The notes below the pieces were generated by a model. The model did not search any database, was not told the origin of the DNA, and saw nothing but the letters and a program-made list of their open reading frames with translations. A stretch of DNA of 64,000 nt from contig QJNS01000083.1 of assembly GCA_004154925.1 (NCBI GenBank), positions 62,001-126,000 of the forward strand, in the 5' to 3' direction. Below are positions 32,581-45,807 of this stretch, piece by piece. Position 1 is the stretch's first letter, and each line of letters starts with the position of its first letter. This DNA comes from Monosporascus cannonballus (lineage: Eukaryota; Ascomycota; Sordariomycetes; Xylariales). The translations under genes were made by a program, and so were the position numbers.

Positions 32581-35500
32581 CGTTATAAGTTTTTGTTTAA
32601 TCGTATCGTTAAACTTTAAGTAATATTTAATATTGTTAAAATATTAACCAGCAATTAGGAAACCTTTATTTAATAATTTTAAGCTCGAACTCGAGAATTG
32701 AAAAAAGAAATCCGACAAATTAAGGCTGCGTTACCTGCCTAAACCGTTTTCGCCTGCATAAAACTTAAAAAGCAGGAACCTTATAATAAAAAAGGCAATT
32801 TTTAAACTTTTTTAATTTAGGCGCGAATTTATTTTCGTTTTTTAGATCTTAATAATTTAGCGAATAAGGTCTTAGTAATAAAAGCATATTTAACGGAAAA
32901 TATAGTTAATTAATTTAAACTTATAATAAGGAATTTCCTAAAAATAAGAAAATCGGATAAAGAAAATTTTATTAGTAAAATCTTTTTATTTTATATTAAT
33001 TTTAAAGATAAAATACGTAATAATTTCGGCAATCCGAATATAAAACGATTTACGGCTTAATAACTTTTATAATTCCAATAAAGAAAATTTGCGTTTAAAT
33101 ATATCGTAATTTTTAAAAGCTTTATAGCTAAGGCCGGATAAGTAGATAATAAGGCCGATACCTTTATCGATATATTTTATAAAAGGTTAAAAATAATATA
33201 AAAAATAAATTATTCGGATTAAATAATTAATTATTTTATAACGGTATATTGCAAAAATAATTAAAATTAATAACCGATAATTTGAAAAATAATAGAAAAA
33301 AAGAGATAATATACTTTATAATCGGGATATAATAAGTTTAATTAAGGGAAAAAACGAAACGCGGTTTTTATTTCTAATATAACGGTATTAGAATTTATAA
33401 AATTCGGCGTTATTTATAAATAAAATTAAAGCCAGATTAAATGCTTTAATTATAGCAAAATAGAATATAAGGTTTATAAATATAAAAAACCTAAAAAGCC
33501 ATAATAAGATAATTAAATATTTATACCGAAAAAATAATTTAGAAATAATTTAGAAAATAATAGCAAAGTTATTAATATGATTTAAGCTAAATACGTATTA
33601 GGCTTATAGCAAAAGGTTTAATAGAGATTATTGTAATAAGAAATTCGACGAGAAATACGAAAAACCAAAAAGCTGGCTTAATAAGTATCGCGAGCATAAT
33701 AAGAAGTATTATAAAAGTAATTACGCGAATGCTAAGATTAAATAGAAAACGTTTATTTAGGAAATCTTAATTAATACGGCAAAATGTACGTTATATATTG
33801 TGGACGACGAGAATATCCCGATTACGAAAAATAAAAATAATATAATTACGAATGAATTATCCGTATGTATTATAAGAAATTTAATTTTTTAAACCGTACT
33901 GAAAATAATAAGGACGATAAATAATGGTATCGATATTTTTGAATTATAGCCCTAAAAAATGTTTAATAGTTGGCCGAAATAAAAAATTAGCTTAAAGAAA
34001 AATAATGCTTATAGAAAAACCCTTTTTGTTATTATAAATAATGTAATTATTAAACGAAAAAAAAGTTAATTTAACGTATAGTAAAAGAATATTGTTAAAA
34101 AGTTATTACGGATTTTTATTTTTAATTAGTATTTATGATAAATTTTTACGAAAGGAAAGTTATTAAGGAAAAAATACGGTAATTTATAAAAGGTTTCTGA
34201 AACGATAATTAAAATAACGTATAATAAGATATAATTGCAAATATGAAAAAATAATTTATTTAATACAGAAAACAATTATAGCAGAATTAAGAATATTTAA
34301 TATAATTCGAAAACAAAATATGCCAGTAATAACGATAAATATAATAACTTAACGCGTTAAACGAAAAAATATAAGTAAAATTTAACAAATTCGAATAAAA
34401 GTTTAAAAAAATATATTTATAAAAAAGCCGTAAAATAATAAAACTTAAAAGAATTAAAGAGAATTTCCGAAAAAGGCTTTAAATATAACGATAGAAAATA
34501 TTAATAATCTGATTATTTTGGATATACGAATTGGGACTTATTAATATATTATAATGGGGGATTACGAAACTTTAAACGGGAATTATATTGCACCAAATAT
34601 AATTAATAAGCTTAAATTATTATGGAAATATAAGTTAAAATCTTATATAATGACGATTGCTAAAAATTAAGAATTTGTTTACGATAATAAAAAAATAATA
34701 TGCGAAATTAATTATTTTGAGATATTTGTTTAAAAAACGATGTTAAATAATTAATTTCGATATTGTTTTATTTAAAAATTACGATATAATCTTAGGATTA
34801 CTATGGATACGTTAATACGGAATTTTAATTAATAACAAAATTAATTAGGTAAAATTTGTTTATATTTTATTAATAAATAAAAAAATAAAAAATTAAAATC
34901 TGAATATTAAATCGATAATAATAATAAATATAAGCATAAAGATATAATAAAAATCTTATTACTTAAAAAGATAAAATACTAAAGAATAGGTATTAAAGAA
35001 AAATATAATATATCGTTATTATTATTAAAATAAAAATAAAATAATTAAATAATGATTTACAATAATACTAATAATGTTGAATGTTAAAAAATTTAATTAA
35101 TACGTTATTACAATATTATAAATATAAGTAAATTTTTAAAAAGGAGCTCGATACGAAATTATTAAAATATAACGAATAAAATTACGAAATAATTTTTAAG
35201 AAAAGATTTTTAATAAAATTTTACCTTATTTATAATTTTAATAAAAATAAGTTATATATTTTTAACAAATACCTGGAAAATGGGTTATAAAAAGTAGAAA
35301 TTTGATTTTCGAAATTATTAAGAGGTTATTTGATATTTTTTATATCTAAGAAAAACGAAAAATTACGATTTATAATTAATTACCAATAATTAAATGATAT
35401 TACGGTTAAAAATTGAATATTATTATTTTTGATTACGGAAATAAAAAACCGATGTTACGGGACGAAATAGTTTATAATATTCGATTTTAAAGATAAATAT

Positions 35501-38408
35501 AATTTTATTAAAATTTAAAAAAAAATACGAATAAAAAATAACTTTTAAGACGAAATATGAATTATTTAAGAATTTGGTTATATTAATAAGATTTACGAAC
35601 GTATTAATAATTTTTCAGTAAATAATTAATTACGCATTACGAAATTATCTCGATATTTTCGTTATTTGTTATTTTAACGATATTTTTTTCTAAAAACGGA
35701 AGAAATATATGTAAAATATGTTTATAAAGTTTTTTAAGTTTTATAAAACGTAAAGTTATTTATTAATACGAAAAAAAGTTAATTTTATAAATAGGAAATA
35801 AAATATTAAGGATATATTATTATTTTGAAATATATTAAAATAAATTTTAAAGAAGTTATTATAGTTATAAAATGGTAGATATTAATAATAATTAAAAAGA
35901 TATAGGTATTTTTTGAATTCGTTAATTATTACAAGCGGTTTATTCGAAATTTTAATAAAATAATTATATTTTAACCAATTTTACGAATAACATTTTTTAA
36001 ATAAACGTTAAATACGGAAAAGCTATTTCGAGATATTAAAAATACGATTATTAGCGAATTAATAATAATTATATACGATTTAAACCGTTTTGTTAAGTTA
36101 AAAACCGATATTTTGGATTATATATTAAATATAATAATCGGATAACGAAATAATTAAGGCAAATTATACCTTATTATATTTTTTTATATAAATTAAAAAC
36201 AGCCGAATTTAAATACGGCATTTTAAATAAGGAATTTATGGTTATTATTATAATATTTCGAAACTTTTGGTATTTTTTAAAAGAAAGTTTGTATTAGATT
36301 AAGGTTTATATAAATTATTAAAATTTTACCCGATTTATTACGATTAAGGAATTTATAGGACAATAATTAAAATATATAAAGGAATTAACGAATTTCGATT
36401 TCGTTATTATTTATAAAAAAGGTTTAAAAAACAATAAAGTAAATACTTTAAGCAAACGATGAAACCTTAAAAAGAAATTAATTAAAGTTAACTATATAAT
36501 TTTTAATATTATTATAAAAGGATATTTACGCTTATAACAAATTACAATAATTCGGGTAATATTTTTCGATATATATTAAAAGATTTAGTAATATAATAAT
36601 AATTTTTTAAAAAATTAAAAAACGAATAAAATATAGATTTTAATAAAATATTAAAACAATTTAATACAAAAAAATATATAAATATTAGTTATACGAATAT
36701 CCAGGGATTTACAAAATTTTAAAATGGCTTTAACGTATATATTTTTTTGTTAAAATAAACTTAACGGTATTAAAAATATATAATAATATAATATTTATAC
36801 TAAAATAAAAACTTGACAATATAAGCTATATAGAAAATTATAATTATTATTAGTTATAAAATAATTATAATATTTAATTATATTTGATTTTATTATTAAA
36901 TTTTTTATATTAAAAGATTTAATTATAAGAATATATTAAAATAGTATTTTCGTGGTCGTCGGTCGGTTTACGGAATTTTCTTATTCTTTACTATATTACG
37001 AAAATATAAACGTCGAATAAATAATATATATATTTTTTAAAAATATTTTTAATATATACGAATTATTTATAGAAATTATTTTAAATAAATAAATAAATAA
37101 AACGAATAAATTAAATGTTAAAAGTTTATTTACGATATTATATTAATTATAAATAAAATATTTAAGTTAAGAAAATTATTAATCGCATAATTGACTTATA
37201 ATATTTGCTAACGTAAATTTTGAATTTATTTTAGAAATTTACAAAAAAGTATACGATAACGGTTTAATTAATATTAAAATAATTTTTATATTAATGTAAT
37301 TACGATAATTATATTAAGAAATAAAAACGGAATTAGAATTTGTACGTAATTAAATATGAAAATATTATAAATAAAAAAATTAACAAAATTAATTTTTAAA
37401 AAAGGGGAAATAATTCTTTTCGTTACTAAAAATATTTAAATAAAATGACGTAATAAAAAACTTAATTTTAAATAGATTGGCTTATATAAAATCTCCAAAA
37501 AGATTTCAGAAAATAATTATTAATTAGGATTTTTATTAAAAATTAAATATTATTTAATTTTTTATATTTTCTTATTTAAATTAATAGCAGATATAATTAA
37601 GGTATATAAGGCATAAAACGATGTAGAAATAAAAAACGAATAAACATATAAGGTAAAAAAAATTTTCGATATGCAAAAATAAAACGGATTTACTTAATAC
37701 CTAATTAAATGAAAAAAGCACCTAAATTTCGAAAATACCTGGAAACTTGTTAAGAACCTAATTGGCGCCTAATGCTTATTAAAGAACTTTTACCAATAAC
37801 AATAAACGTATCATAATTAACAGCTAACCAGTTAATAGCCGGGATATCGGATTAATCGGCCGCGGCCTGTGTTAACGTGGTAGCCGTAACGGCGACCTCT
37901 AACTATTCTTGCTTTTTTTCGAAACGTTCGAATTTCTCCATAGTTTCCGCGCTTTTGATACCGTAACAAAACATTTCGATATTACGATAACGGAACAGCT
38001 ACCTTTATCTTTGCAAACGATTTAGCTTATTAACAGTTATTCGTAACGTTTTGCGAACTTATTCCTTTTTACGTTTTAAACGATCTTTTTTATCTAAAAG
38101 TTTTTAATATTTAATTTTTAAAAAACCAAAAACATTATAAGGACCGTTATAATAAATATAGCGCGCATATTTTAAAGAATCCTAAATAACCTTATATTTT
38201 GTACCTTTTTTTATACCAGAAATAAAAAAAATTTTAAAACCAAAACGTTTAATATGTTTTAAAAAAATAAAAGCGTTAGTACGTTTACGAAAACGAAATT
38301 TTTCTACGCGATTCGATATAACGAAAGTTAAAAAAAAATTACGTACTAAAAATAAATAAACGAATAATTTGATCTTTAGGGACAAAAATCCTAAAAAAGG
38401 GAAGATCG

Positions 38409-38857
38409 TATTATAATCTAACGGTCTTAATTTCCTCGCGGACGGATAGGGCCACGAAATAACAAAACCCCAACTACTGCCAAAAAATTACGTAACCGGC
38501 TTAAAGGTTTCAAGGTGCCAAGTACCTTAAGCCCCTTAACCTGGTAAAAGGGCTTAAAGAGTTTAATGGGCTTAAGGGTTTAAACCGCTTAAGCACCTTA
38601 AACCAGAACGAAAATATATATGTTTATTATTTTTATAATTTAAATAATTTTAGTTTATAATATTTATTAATATTAATTATTTATAATATTTCTTAATATT
38701 AATTATTTGTAATATAATATTATTACTTAAAATACCTTTAATATTACGAGACGTAATACGATTATTATATTTATTACTTAGATTTGCATAATACTTCTAT
38801 TAATATAAACCCGTATAATTAAGGTTTAATAATTGGTTTAACCTTCTAGCCGTTACA
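38409..38857 (+). repeat. 3' LTR of element 1 (U3 type A)
   Basis: It starts TATTATAATCTAACGGTC (the 5' partner reads TGTTATGACC) and ends GCCGTTACA, followed by TAAAG. It is 449 bp against 423 for the 5' LTR because of a small AT-rich insertion near 38,670-38,700. Differences between the pair are mostly C/T and G/A. Confidence 0.88.
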
Positions 38858-38862
38858 TAAAG

Positions 38863-40430
38863 GCATTTTCCGTCCTAACGCGCTACTTAATCCCTTAATT
38901 AAAACTTATTTTAAGTTATTAATTATCTATAAATACGAAGTTTAAGTAAAACCGTTGCTATTTATTATATTAAGGTTATTTTTTAATATTATTTTAACTA
39001 AATAAAAATTGAGTTTAATAAATAAATAATTATAAATCCGAATAAAAAAACTCAGATTTTTATAATTACCAAGAATATGATATATATATTATGAAATTGT
39101 ATTTAATTTTTTTTAATTTAATTTATATATATAATTATAAAAAAACGTCGGTCGGTTCGTATTAAATAAATTTAAGCTTTTTATTGCATTGCTCAGTTAT
39201 TAATTTTTTTTCAAAATCCATAGTAAATTATTTATCGTTAATTTTGGATTTCAAATTAAAAACATTAATTTAAGTGATTTTTCGAACGTTATAGTAAATA
39301 AGCTAAATAAATATAAAACAATTTACGTTTTAAAATTTAAGATTAATATATATAAATATATTGTAAAATATAACTATAAATCATTTTTTAATATTACGAT
39401 TCCAAGCAGATAATACCGGCTTTAAGGTTTAGATCCTGGCTTATTATAAGTTATTTATAATATAAATAAGCTATTGTTTAAACGAAAACAGCGGTTTTAT
39501 AAGCGTTCCACGGTTAAAAATTAAAAAAATTAATAAGAAAAACGATAATCTGTTAAATCCAATTTAACGTATAATAATTTATTTTATGGATAAATTTCGA
39601 AATAAATATAACCTTCCGTATTATATATTTTTTAAAAAAGTTTTTTAATTATTTTAATAATTACGAGAAAAAGGATTAGTAATAATAGATATAAACCAAA
39701 AAAGGTTCGAAATGGCGAAATAATTAATTAATTAAAAATACTAAAAATCGCTCCAAATAATAAATTAATTTAAAAAAGTTAAAAACCTTTTTTTATTATA
39801 TAATTAAGTTATAAAGATTTTCATACTTAATAATAAAATAAATTACATTATTTGGGCTAATACTTTTATCGTTTTATTTTTTAATATTAGGTAAAGGGCA
39901 AAAAAAAACGGATTGCATTACTTCGGAAAAAAACCAAAAATAAAGAATAAATATAAGATTTTTACTCGTAGTTTTTTCGAAAATCAGGTAGAAAAAACGG
40001 TTATAATATTTCGAATTATTTATAAATATAACCTTAATATAAACGGCGTTAATTTCGGTAATTAATAAAGATTTAAATTTAAATAAAATTATAATTTTCG
40101 GCGTAACGTAACGTAAATCTTTATATATAAATTTTTATTTTATATTATTAGTAATAATTATTTCTTTTTGTAAAAAAAAGGAATTTATTATGGAAAGTTT
40201 ACGGAAACGATATATTTTTTCGAAAAGCACTTATTTATAAAGATATTCGACATTTCGAATTATTTTTTAACAGTTGCCAAAAGATTTCGAAAAACTTATT
40301 CCATATTAATAATATAAAAATCCCTACAAATTAGTACTACAAGGTCTTAAAAAAATCCGCTTTAAGGTATTAGGCTTATTTAAGACATTTTTTATCGTAA
40401 TACGCGGCGATTAAGGCTTTAGGCTACAAA
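38863..40430 (+). pseudogene. RIP-decayed body of the DNA transposon transposase
   Basis: This is AT-rich sequence continuing the interrupted transposon after element 1. It keeps scattered protein-like words with many stops, including a lysine-asparagine plus aromatic block near 39,010-39,070 that resembles the second helix-turn-helix of pogo-type transposases. From about 40,430 to 40,666 the sequence is much less mutated. No intact frame exists. Confidence 0.45.
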
Positions 40431-40668
40431 TAATGATATTATAAATCAGCAGCGAGCTCGATAAATAACGTCTCGTTATGCGGAATGTAATATAGCGATT
40501 TGTAATAACGACCGGTGTTAGTATTTGTATCATAGCGCGAGATAAAGTGTGGCTAAAGGTAGCTTTTCTTGTCGAAGTTGATTGGTTAGTGTGGGCGAAT
40601 AAAAATTAGGAGCTGCTCACCTTTAGAAAAAATTGTTAGCGCTACGCCTTATGGCCTTCCGTCGGATA

Positions 40669-43600
40669 CGTTATAAGTTCTTATTTAGTAGTACCGTCAG
40701 ACTTTGAGCAATATCGCCGACATTATATTTACTAGCAAGCAGCCCGAACAGCCTATTTATTAGGTCTTTTATAACTCGAATACTAGAACGGAATCCGAAA
40801 AAAATGGCCTTGCTTTTTTTGCGAAAAAGTTTTTCGACGTCTAGATAGCATATATGAGTATATCTTTTAGCTCGAGAAAAATAATAATAATCTTACGACG
40901 TTCTTTTAAGCCGCCTATAAAAAGCTTAAGGAAAAAAAAAAGGAAAACTTCTGAGATTAAAAAGTCTTTTTAAATAAGCTAGATTATTTAGCTAAATTTT
41001 ATCAAAGAACCAGAAAAGGTTTTTAAGCTTTCTAAGTTAAAATTTTTAATAAAACCTTAACTAAATTACAATTATTCTTAATTTGATACCGATTATACTT
41101 TGGGTATTTTTTTATTCGACTAATTACGTTTACTATATAAATCGAATTCGTAATCGAACGAATTATCGAAAACACAATTACTTAATTTAAACTCGTTATA
41201 AGGAAGTATATTACCTTATTAGTCGCAAATCAAAACCCGGAAATAATACGAATTTATAATAATTATAAATAATTTAAATAACTATTAACAAAACATTTTA
41301 AAATAATAAATAAAAAGATAAAGGCCGAAATATAAATTTAGTAATTATATTAAAAAAGATTATCATCCAGTACCGGCAATACGTTAATTTAGTTCGCTGC
41401 TAAGCTAAATTAGAGATAAGAAATATTAATAGCTAAATTTTTCGACGACTTAAAAAAAGAAATATAAGAAAAGTTTTTTTAACTTAATCGGCCTAATTAT
41501 CTATTGGATTATATCGCGATAATAATTAAAATTAATAATCGATAATATACCTGGCGCATTAAAAGTATAAACGGAAAAAATAATAATAAACTCTGATATA
41601 CGGCTAATATTAATACTTTTTAAAACGGCAACATTTCTTACGATACGGAATTAGGGCCTATAGAATTAGAAGCTACTTATAGAAAGGATTAGAACTAGAT
41701 TAAATATTTTAATTATAATAAAATGGGATATAAAATAGTATAATATAAGGCATCTTAGAAATTTCGTTAAGATAATTAAAAACTTATACTCGAAAAACAA
41801 ACAAAAAAAATCAAAGAAACGAAAGTAAACCCATTAATATAATTCGGTCTAAGTATGTACCAGGCCTCTTATAGCAAAAAATCCAACAAGAAATGCGAAA
41901 AACCAGGAAATTAGCTTATTGAGTATTGCAAATATAACAAAAAGCATTATAAAGATGGTTACGCAAATCTCAGAATTAAATAGAAAAAATCTATCTCGAA
42001 ATTCCGGATCGATATAATAAAATATATGTCATATATTGTCGACGACTAGAATATCCCGATCAAGAGAAATAAAAATAATATATTTACGGACGAATTACCC
42101 GTATGTATTATAAAGAGTTCGATTTTTTAAACCGTATCGGAAATAACAAAAATAATAAATAATGGTATTGATATATTCGATTTATAGCCTTAGGAAATGT
42201 TCAGCAATTGGCCGAAATAGAAAGTTAGCCCGAAAAAAAGTAATACCTATAAAGAAACCCTTTTTATTATTAATAATAATATAATTACTAAACGGAAAAA
42301 CAATTAATTTAATATATAGTAAAAAAGATATTGCTAGAAAGTTATTATAAATCTTTATTTTTAATTAGTATTTTTTATAAACCTTTACGAAAAAAAGCTA
42401 TTAAAAAGAAAATACGTTAATTTATAAAAGAACTTTAAAACGACAGTTAGTATAATATATAATAAGATATAATCGCAAATATAAAAAAATGATTTACATA
42501 ATAAGGAAAGAAAATATAACAAAATTAAGAATAATTAATATAGCTGAAAGAAATAATACCTCGGCAATAATAACAAATATAACAGCTTAATGCGTTAAAT
42601 GTAAAAACACAAATGAGGCTTAACAAATTCGAATAAAAATTAAAAGAAAAAGGTTACTTATAAAAAAGCTGCAAAATAACGAAACTTAAAAAGATTAAAA
42701 GGAATTACCGAAAAAGGCTTGAAACATAACGATAAAAATCGTTAATAACCTTATTATTTTAAATATACGAATCGAAATATATTAATATATTGCAATAGTG
42801 GATTGCGAAACTTTAAATGGGAATTATATAGTATTAAACATATTTAATAAGCTTAAATTGTTATAAAGATATATATTAGAACCTTATATAACGACGAATA
42901 CTGAAGATTAGGAATTCGCGTATAATAACGGAAAGATTATACGCAAAATTAATTATTTCCAGATTTTTATTTAAGAACGATACTAAATAATTAATTTCGA
43001 TATCGTTTTACTTAAAAATTACGATATGATCTTAGAATTACTATAAATATGCCAATACGAAGTTTTAATTAATGGAAAAATTAGCCAGGTAAGGTTTATC
43101 TTATACTTTATTAATAAAGAAGAAAAAAGATTAAAATTTTAACATTTAATCGAAAATGGCGACAAATGTAAACATAAGAATACGATAGAAATCTTACGAT
43201 CTAAACGAATAAAATATAAGAAAAAATGGGTATTAAAGAAAGATATAACATATTATTATTATTATCAAAACGAAATTAAGGCAATTAAATAATAACGCAA
43301 AATAACAGCTTAAAGAATCAGAAAATCTGATCAATATGCCACCATAGTACTACAAATATGAATAATTTTCTAGAAAAAAACTTCACATAAAATTACCAGA
43401 ATATAACGGATAAATTTATGAAATAATTTTTAAAAAAAGTTTTTCGACGAATTTTTACTCCATTTATAACCTTAGCAGAAATAAGTTACGCACTTTTAAA
43501 AAATACCTAGAAAATCGGTTACAAAAAAATGAATTTAACTTTCGAAATTACCGGCAAAATACCTTATATTTTTCGTATCGAAAAAGAACGGAAAATTACG

Positions 43601-45427
43601 ACTTATGGTTAATTATTAATAACTAAACGACATTATTATTAAAAATCGAATATTATTATGTATAATTACAAATATAAAAAATCGACTTTACGGAACATAA
43701 TGATTTATAATATTTGATCTTAAAAATAAATATAACTTTATTTAAATTAAAAAGCATAAAAATAAAAAACAATTTTTAAAACGAAATACGGATTATTTAA
43801 GTATATAGTTATACTAATAAATATTACGCATATATTAATAACTTTTTAACAAATAATTAACTATGTATAACGAAAATATCTCGATATTTTTGTCGTATAT
43901 TACCTCGACGACATTTTTATCTTCTTAAAAACGGAAAAAGCATATATAGGATACGTTCATAAAGTTTTTTAAACTTTATAAAACGCAAATCTATTTATTA
44001 ATACAAAAAAAAGTTAATTTTACATATAAAAAATAAAATATTTGGAATATATTATTATTTTAAAATATATTAAGATAAATCTCAAAACAATTGTTGTAAT
44101 TATAAAATAATAAACGCTAATTATTATAGAAACTTTATTCGAAGTTTTAGCAAAATAATTATATCTTTAATAAATTCTACAAAAAAAAGAATTTAAATAA
44201 ATATCCGAAACGAAAAAGGTATTTTAAGACATTAAAAATACAATTATTAACGAGTTAGTATTAATTATATGCGATTTAAATTACTTTGTTAAATTAAAAA
44301 CTGATATTTTAAATTACGCGTTAAACGTTATAATCGGATAATGAAATAATTAAAACAAATTATTCCTTATTATATTTTTTTCACATAAGTTAAAAGGAAC
44401 TAAGTTTAATTACCATATGTTCAATAAGGAATTTATAATTATTATTATAGTATTCCGAGAATTTAAGTATTTTTTTAAAGGAAACTTTGTACCAGGTTAA
44501 GGTTTATACAAATTATCAAAATCTTACCCGATTTATTACAACTAAAAAACTTAGAAAATAATAACTTTATTACATAGAAAAATTAACAAACTTCGATTTC
44601 GTTATTATATATAAAAAGGCTTAAAAACGGCAAAGCAAATACCTTAAACAAATTATTATATTTCGAAGAAATATTAGTTAAAGTTAATTATATAATTTTC
44701 GATATTATTATAAAAGAATATTTAAATCCGTAACAAATTATAACAATTCGGGCAATACCTTTTAATATATATTAGAAAATTTACCAATATACTAATATTT
44801 TCTCAAATAACTAAAAACCGAATACAATATAAAATTTAAAAAAAAAATACTAAAAAGATTTAGTATAAAATATATATAAATATTAATTATATAAATATCT
44901 AAGGATCTATAAAACTTTAAAGCAGCTTAAACGTACATATTCTTTTTTTAACATAAAATTAATAATATAAAAAGTTATACAATAATATAATATTTGCGCT
45001 AAAATAAAGATTCGATAATATAAACCATACGAAAAATTACAATTATTACTAATTGCAAAACAATTATAATATTTAATTATATTTAATTTTATTTTTAAAC
45101 TCTTTATATCAAAAAATCTAATTATAGAAATATATTATAATAACATTTTCGTAATCGTCGACCGATTTACGAAATGTTTTTATTTCCTATTATATTATAA
45201 GAATGTAAACGCCGAATAAATAACATAAATAGTTTTAAATGTATTTTCAGCATATACCGATTACTAACACAAATTATTTTAAACAAAAGATTAACATTTA
45301 TATTTACGTTTTGGCAATGTTTTATAATATAAATCGATCTAAATTATAAATTAGTTTACGTATTTAAACTTTAAACGAATATATAAATAAAACGAATAAA
45401 TTAAACCTTAAAACTTTACTTACAATA
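40669..45427 (+). pseudogene. Element 2 internal region, first part (gag to integrase)
   Basis: It starts right after the DNA transposon with CGTTATAAG, the same junction seen after the element 1 LTR. The first ~300 bases (gag start) are only lightly mutated; the rest is RIP-decayed. The zinc-knuckle region lies at about 41,690-41,750. Reverse transcriptase spans about 43,556-43,930 and still has the YLDD catalytic motif at 43901-43912 in an open stretch. RNase H is near 44,270-44,690. The integrase core begins near 45,100 and is cut at 45427 by element 3. Stops in every domain rule out function. Confidence 0.8.
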
Positions 45428-45807
45428 CGTAACGAGCTAGGCGGTTTAACCAACTATTAAACCTTAAGTCGACGGGTTTATGTTAACAGAAATATCGTAA
45501 GAATCTGAGCAATAAATATAGTAACGTATTACGTCTCGTAATGCCAAAGGTGCCTTGGATAACGAATTATTATAATGCAAATACTTGGTATTAATAAGTA
45601 TTGCAAGCTAAAATTATCTAAACTATGGAATTAATAAATATATATATCTTTTTCGTTTAGCTGGTTTACCATCAGTAAGTTAGTGATCCGGCTTATTGGT
45701 TTACCACTAATAAATTGGTAATCTATTACGTAATCTGATCCACATAGTTTTTTTTGGCTTTCCTATTACGACCGTTTCTGGAAGCCGTAGCTTGTTAGGT
45801 CGTAATA
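45428..45807 (-). repeat. 3' LTR of element 3 (U3 type B)
   Basis: In plus orientation it starts CGTAACGAGCTAGGCGG and ends GGTCGTAATA, followed by the reversed purine-rich tract (CGATTTTCCTTTTCC). It is exactly as long as its partner at 51757-52136 and has two copies of the ~36-bp internal unit. Confidence 0.88.

Larger units (their letters stand above)
32158..38857 (+). mobile_element. Element 1: full-length decayed Ty3/gypsy chromodomain retrotransposon
   Basis: Paired LTRs (32158-32580 and 38409-38857) are flanked by a perfect 5-bp duplication, TAAAG (32153-32157 and 38858-38862). The 6.7-kb interior holds a degraded zinc knuckle at 33442-33477 (CFNYSKIEYKVY, with later ligands turned to Tyr), reverse transcriptase at about 35,335-35,720 (LRFIINYQQLNDITVK recognisable; catalytic motif now YFND), RNase H at about 36,110-36,470 (YGILNKEF; then NKVNTLSKR), an integrase core at about 36,940-37,110, GPY/F near 37,430-37,590 and a chromodomain at about 37,640-37,790. 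Stop codons occur throughout, so it is dead. It sits inside the DNA transposon and is therefore younger than that insertion. Confidence 0.9.
31838..40666 (+). mobile_element. Fot1/pogo-like DNA transposon, interrupted by element 1
   Basis: The left end TCCGACGGAGGGCCATAGGG (31838-31857) and the reverse complement of the right end (40647-40666, TCCGACGGAAGGCCATAAGG) match at 18 of 20 bases; both differences are G/A. TA dinucleotides flank both ends (31836-31837, 40667-40668), as expected for Tc1/mariner/pogo insertion. Without element 1 the body is about 2.12 kb, a typical Fot1/pogo size. Left part: 31838-32157; right part: 38863-40666. The left part contains an ATG at about 32057 with MGPKRKTADVKIESQIPA, resembling the basic start of pogo-type transposases. 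A degraded lysine-asparagine helix-turn-helix block lies near 39,010-39,070. I could not find the DDE catalytic residues in the decayed right part, so the family call is inferred. Confidence 0.6.
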
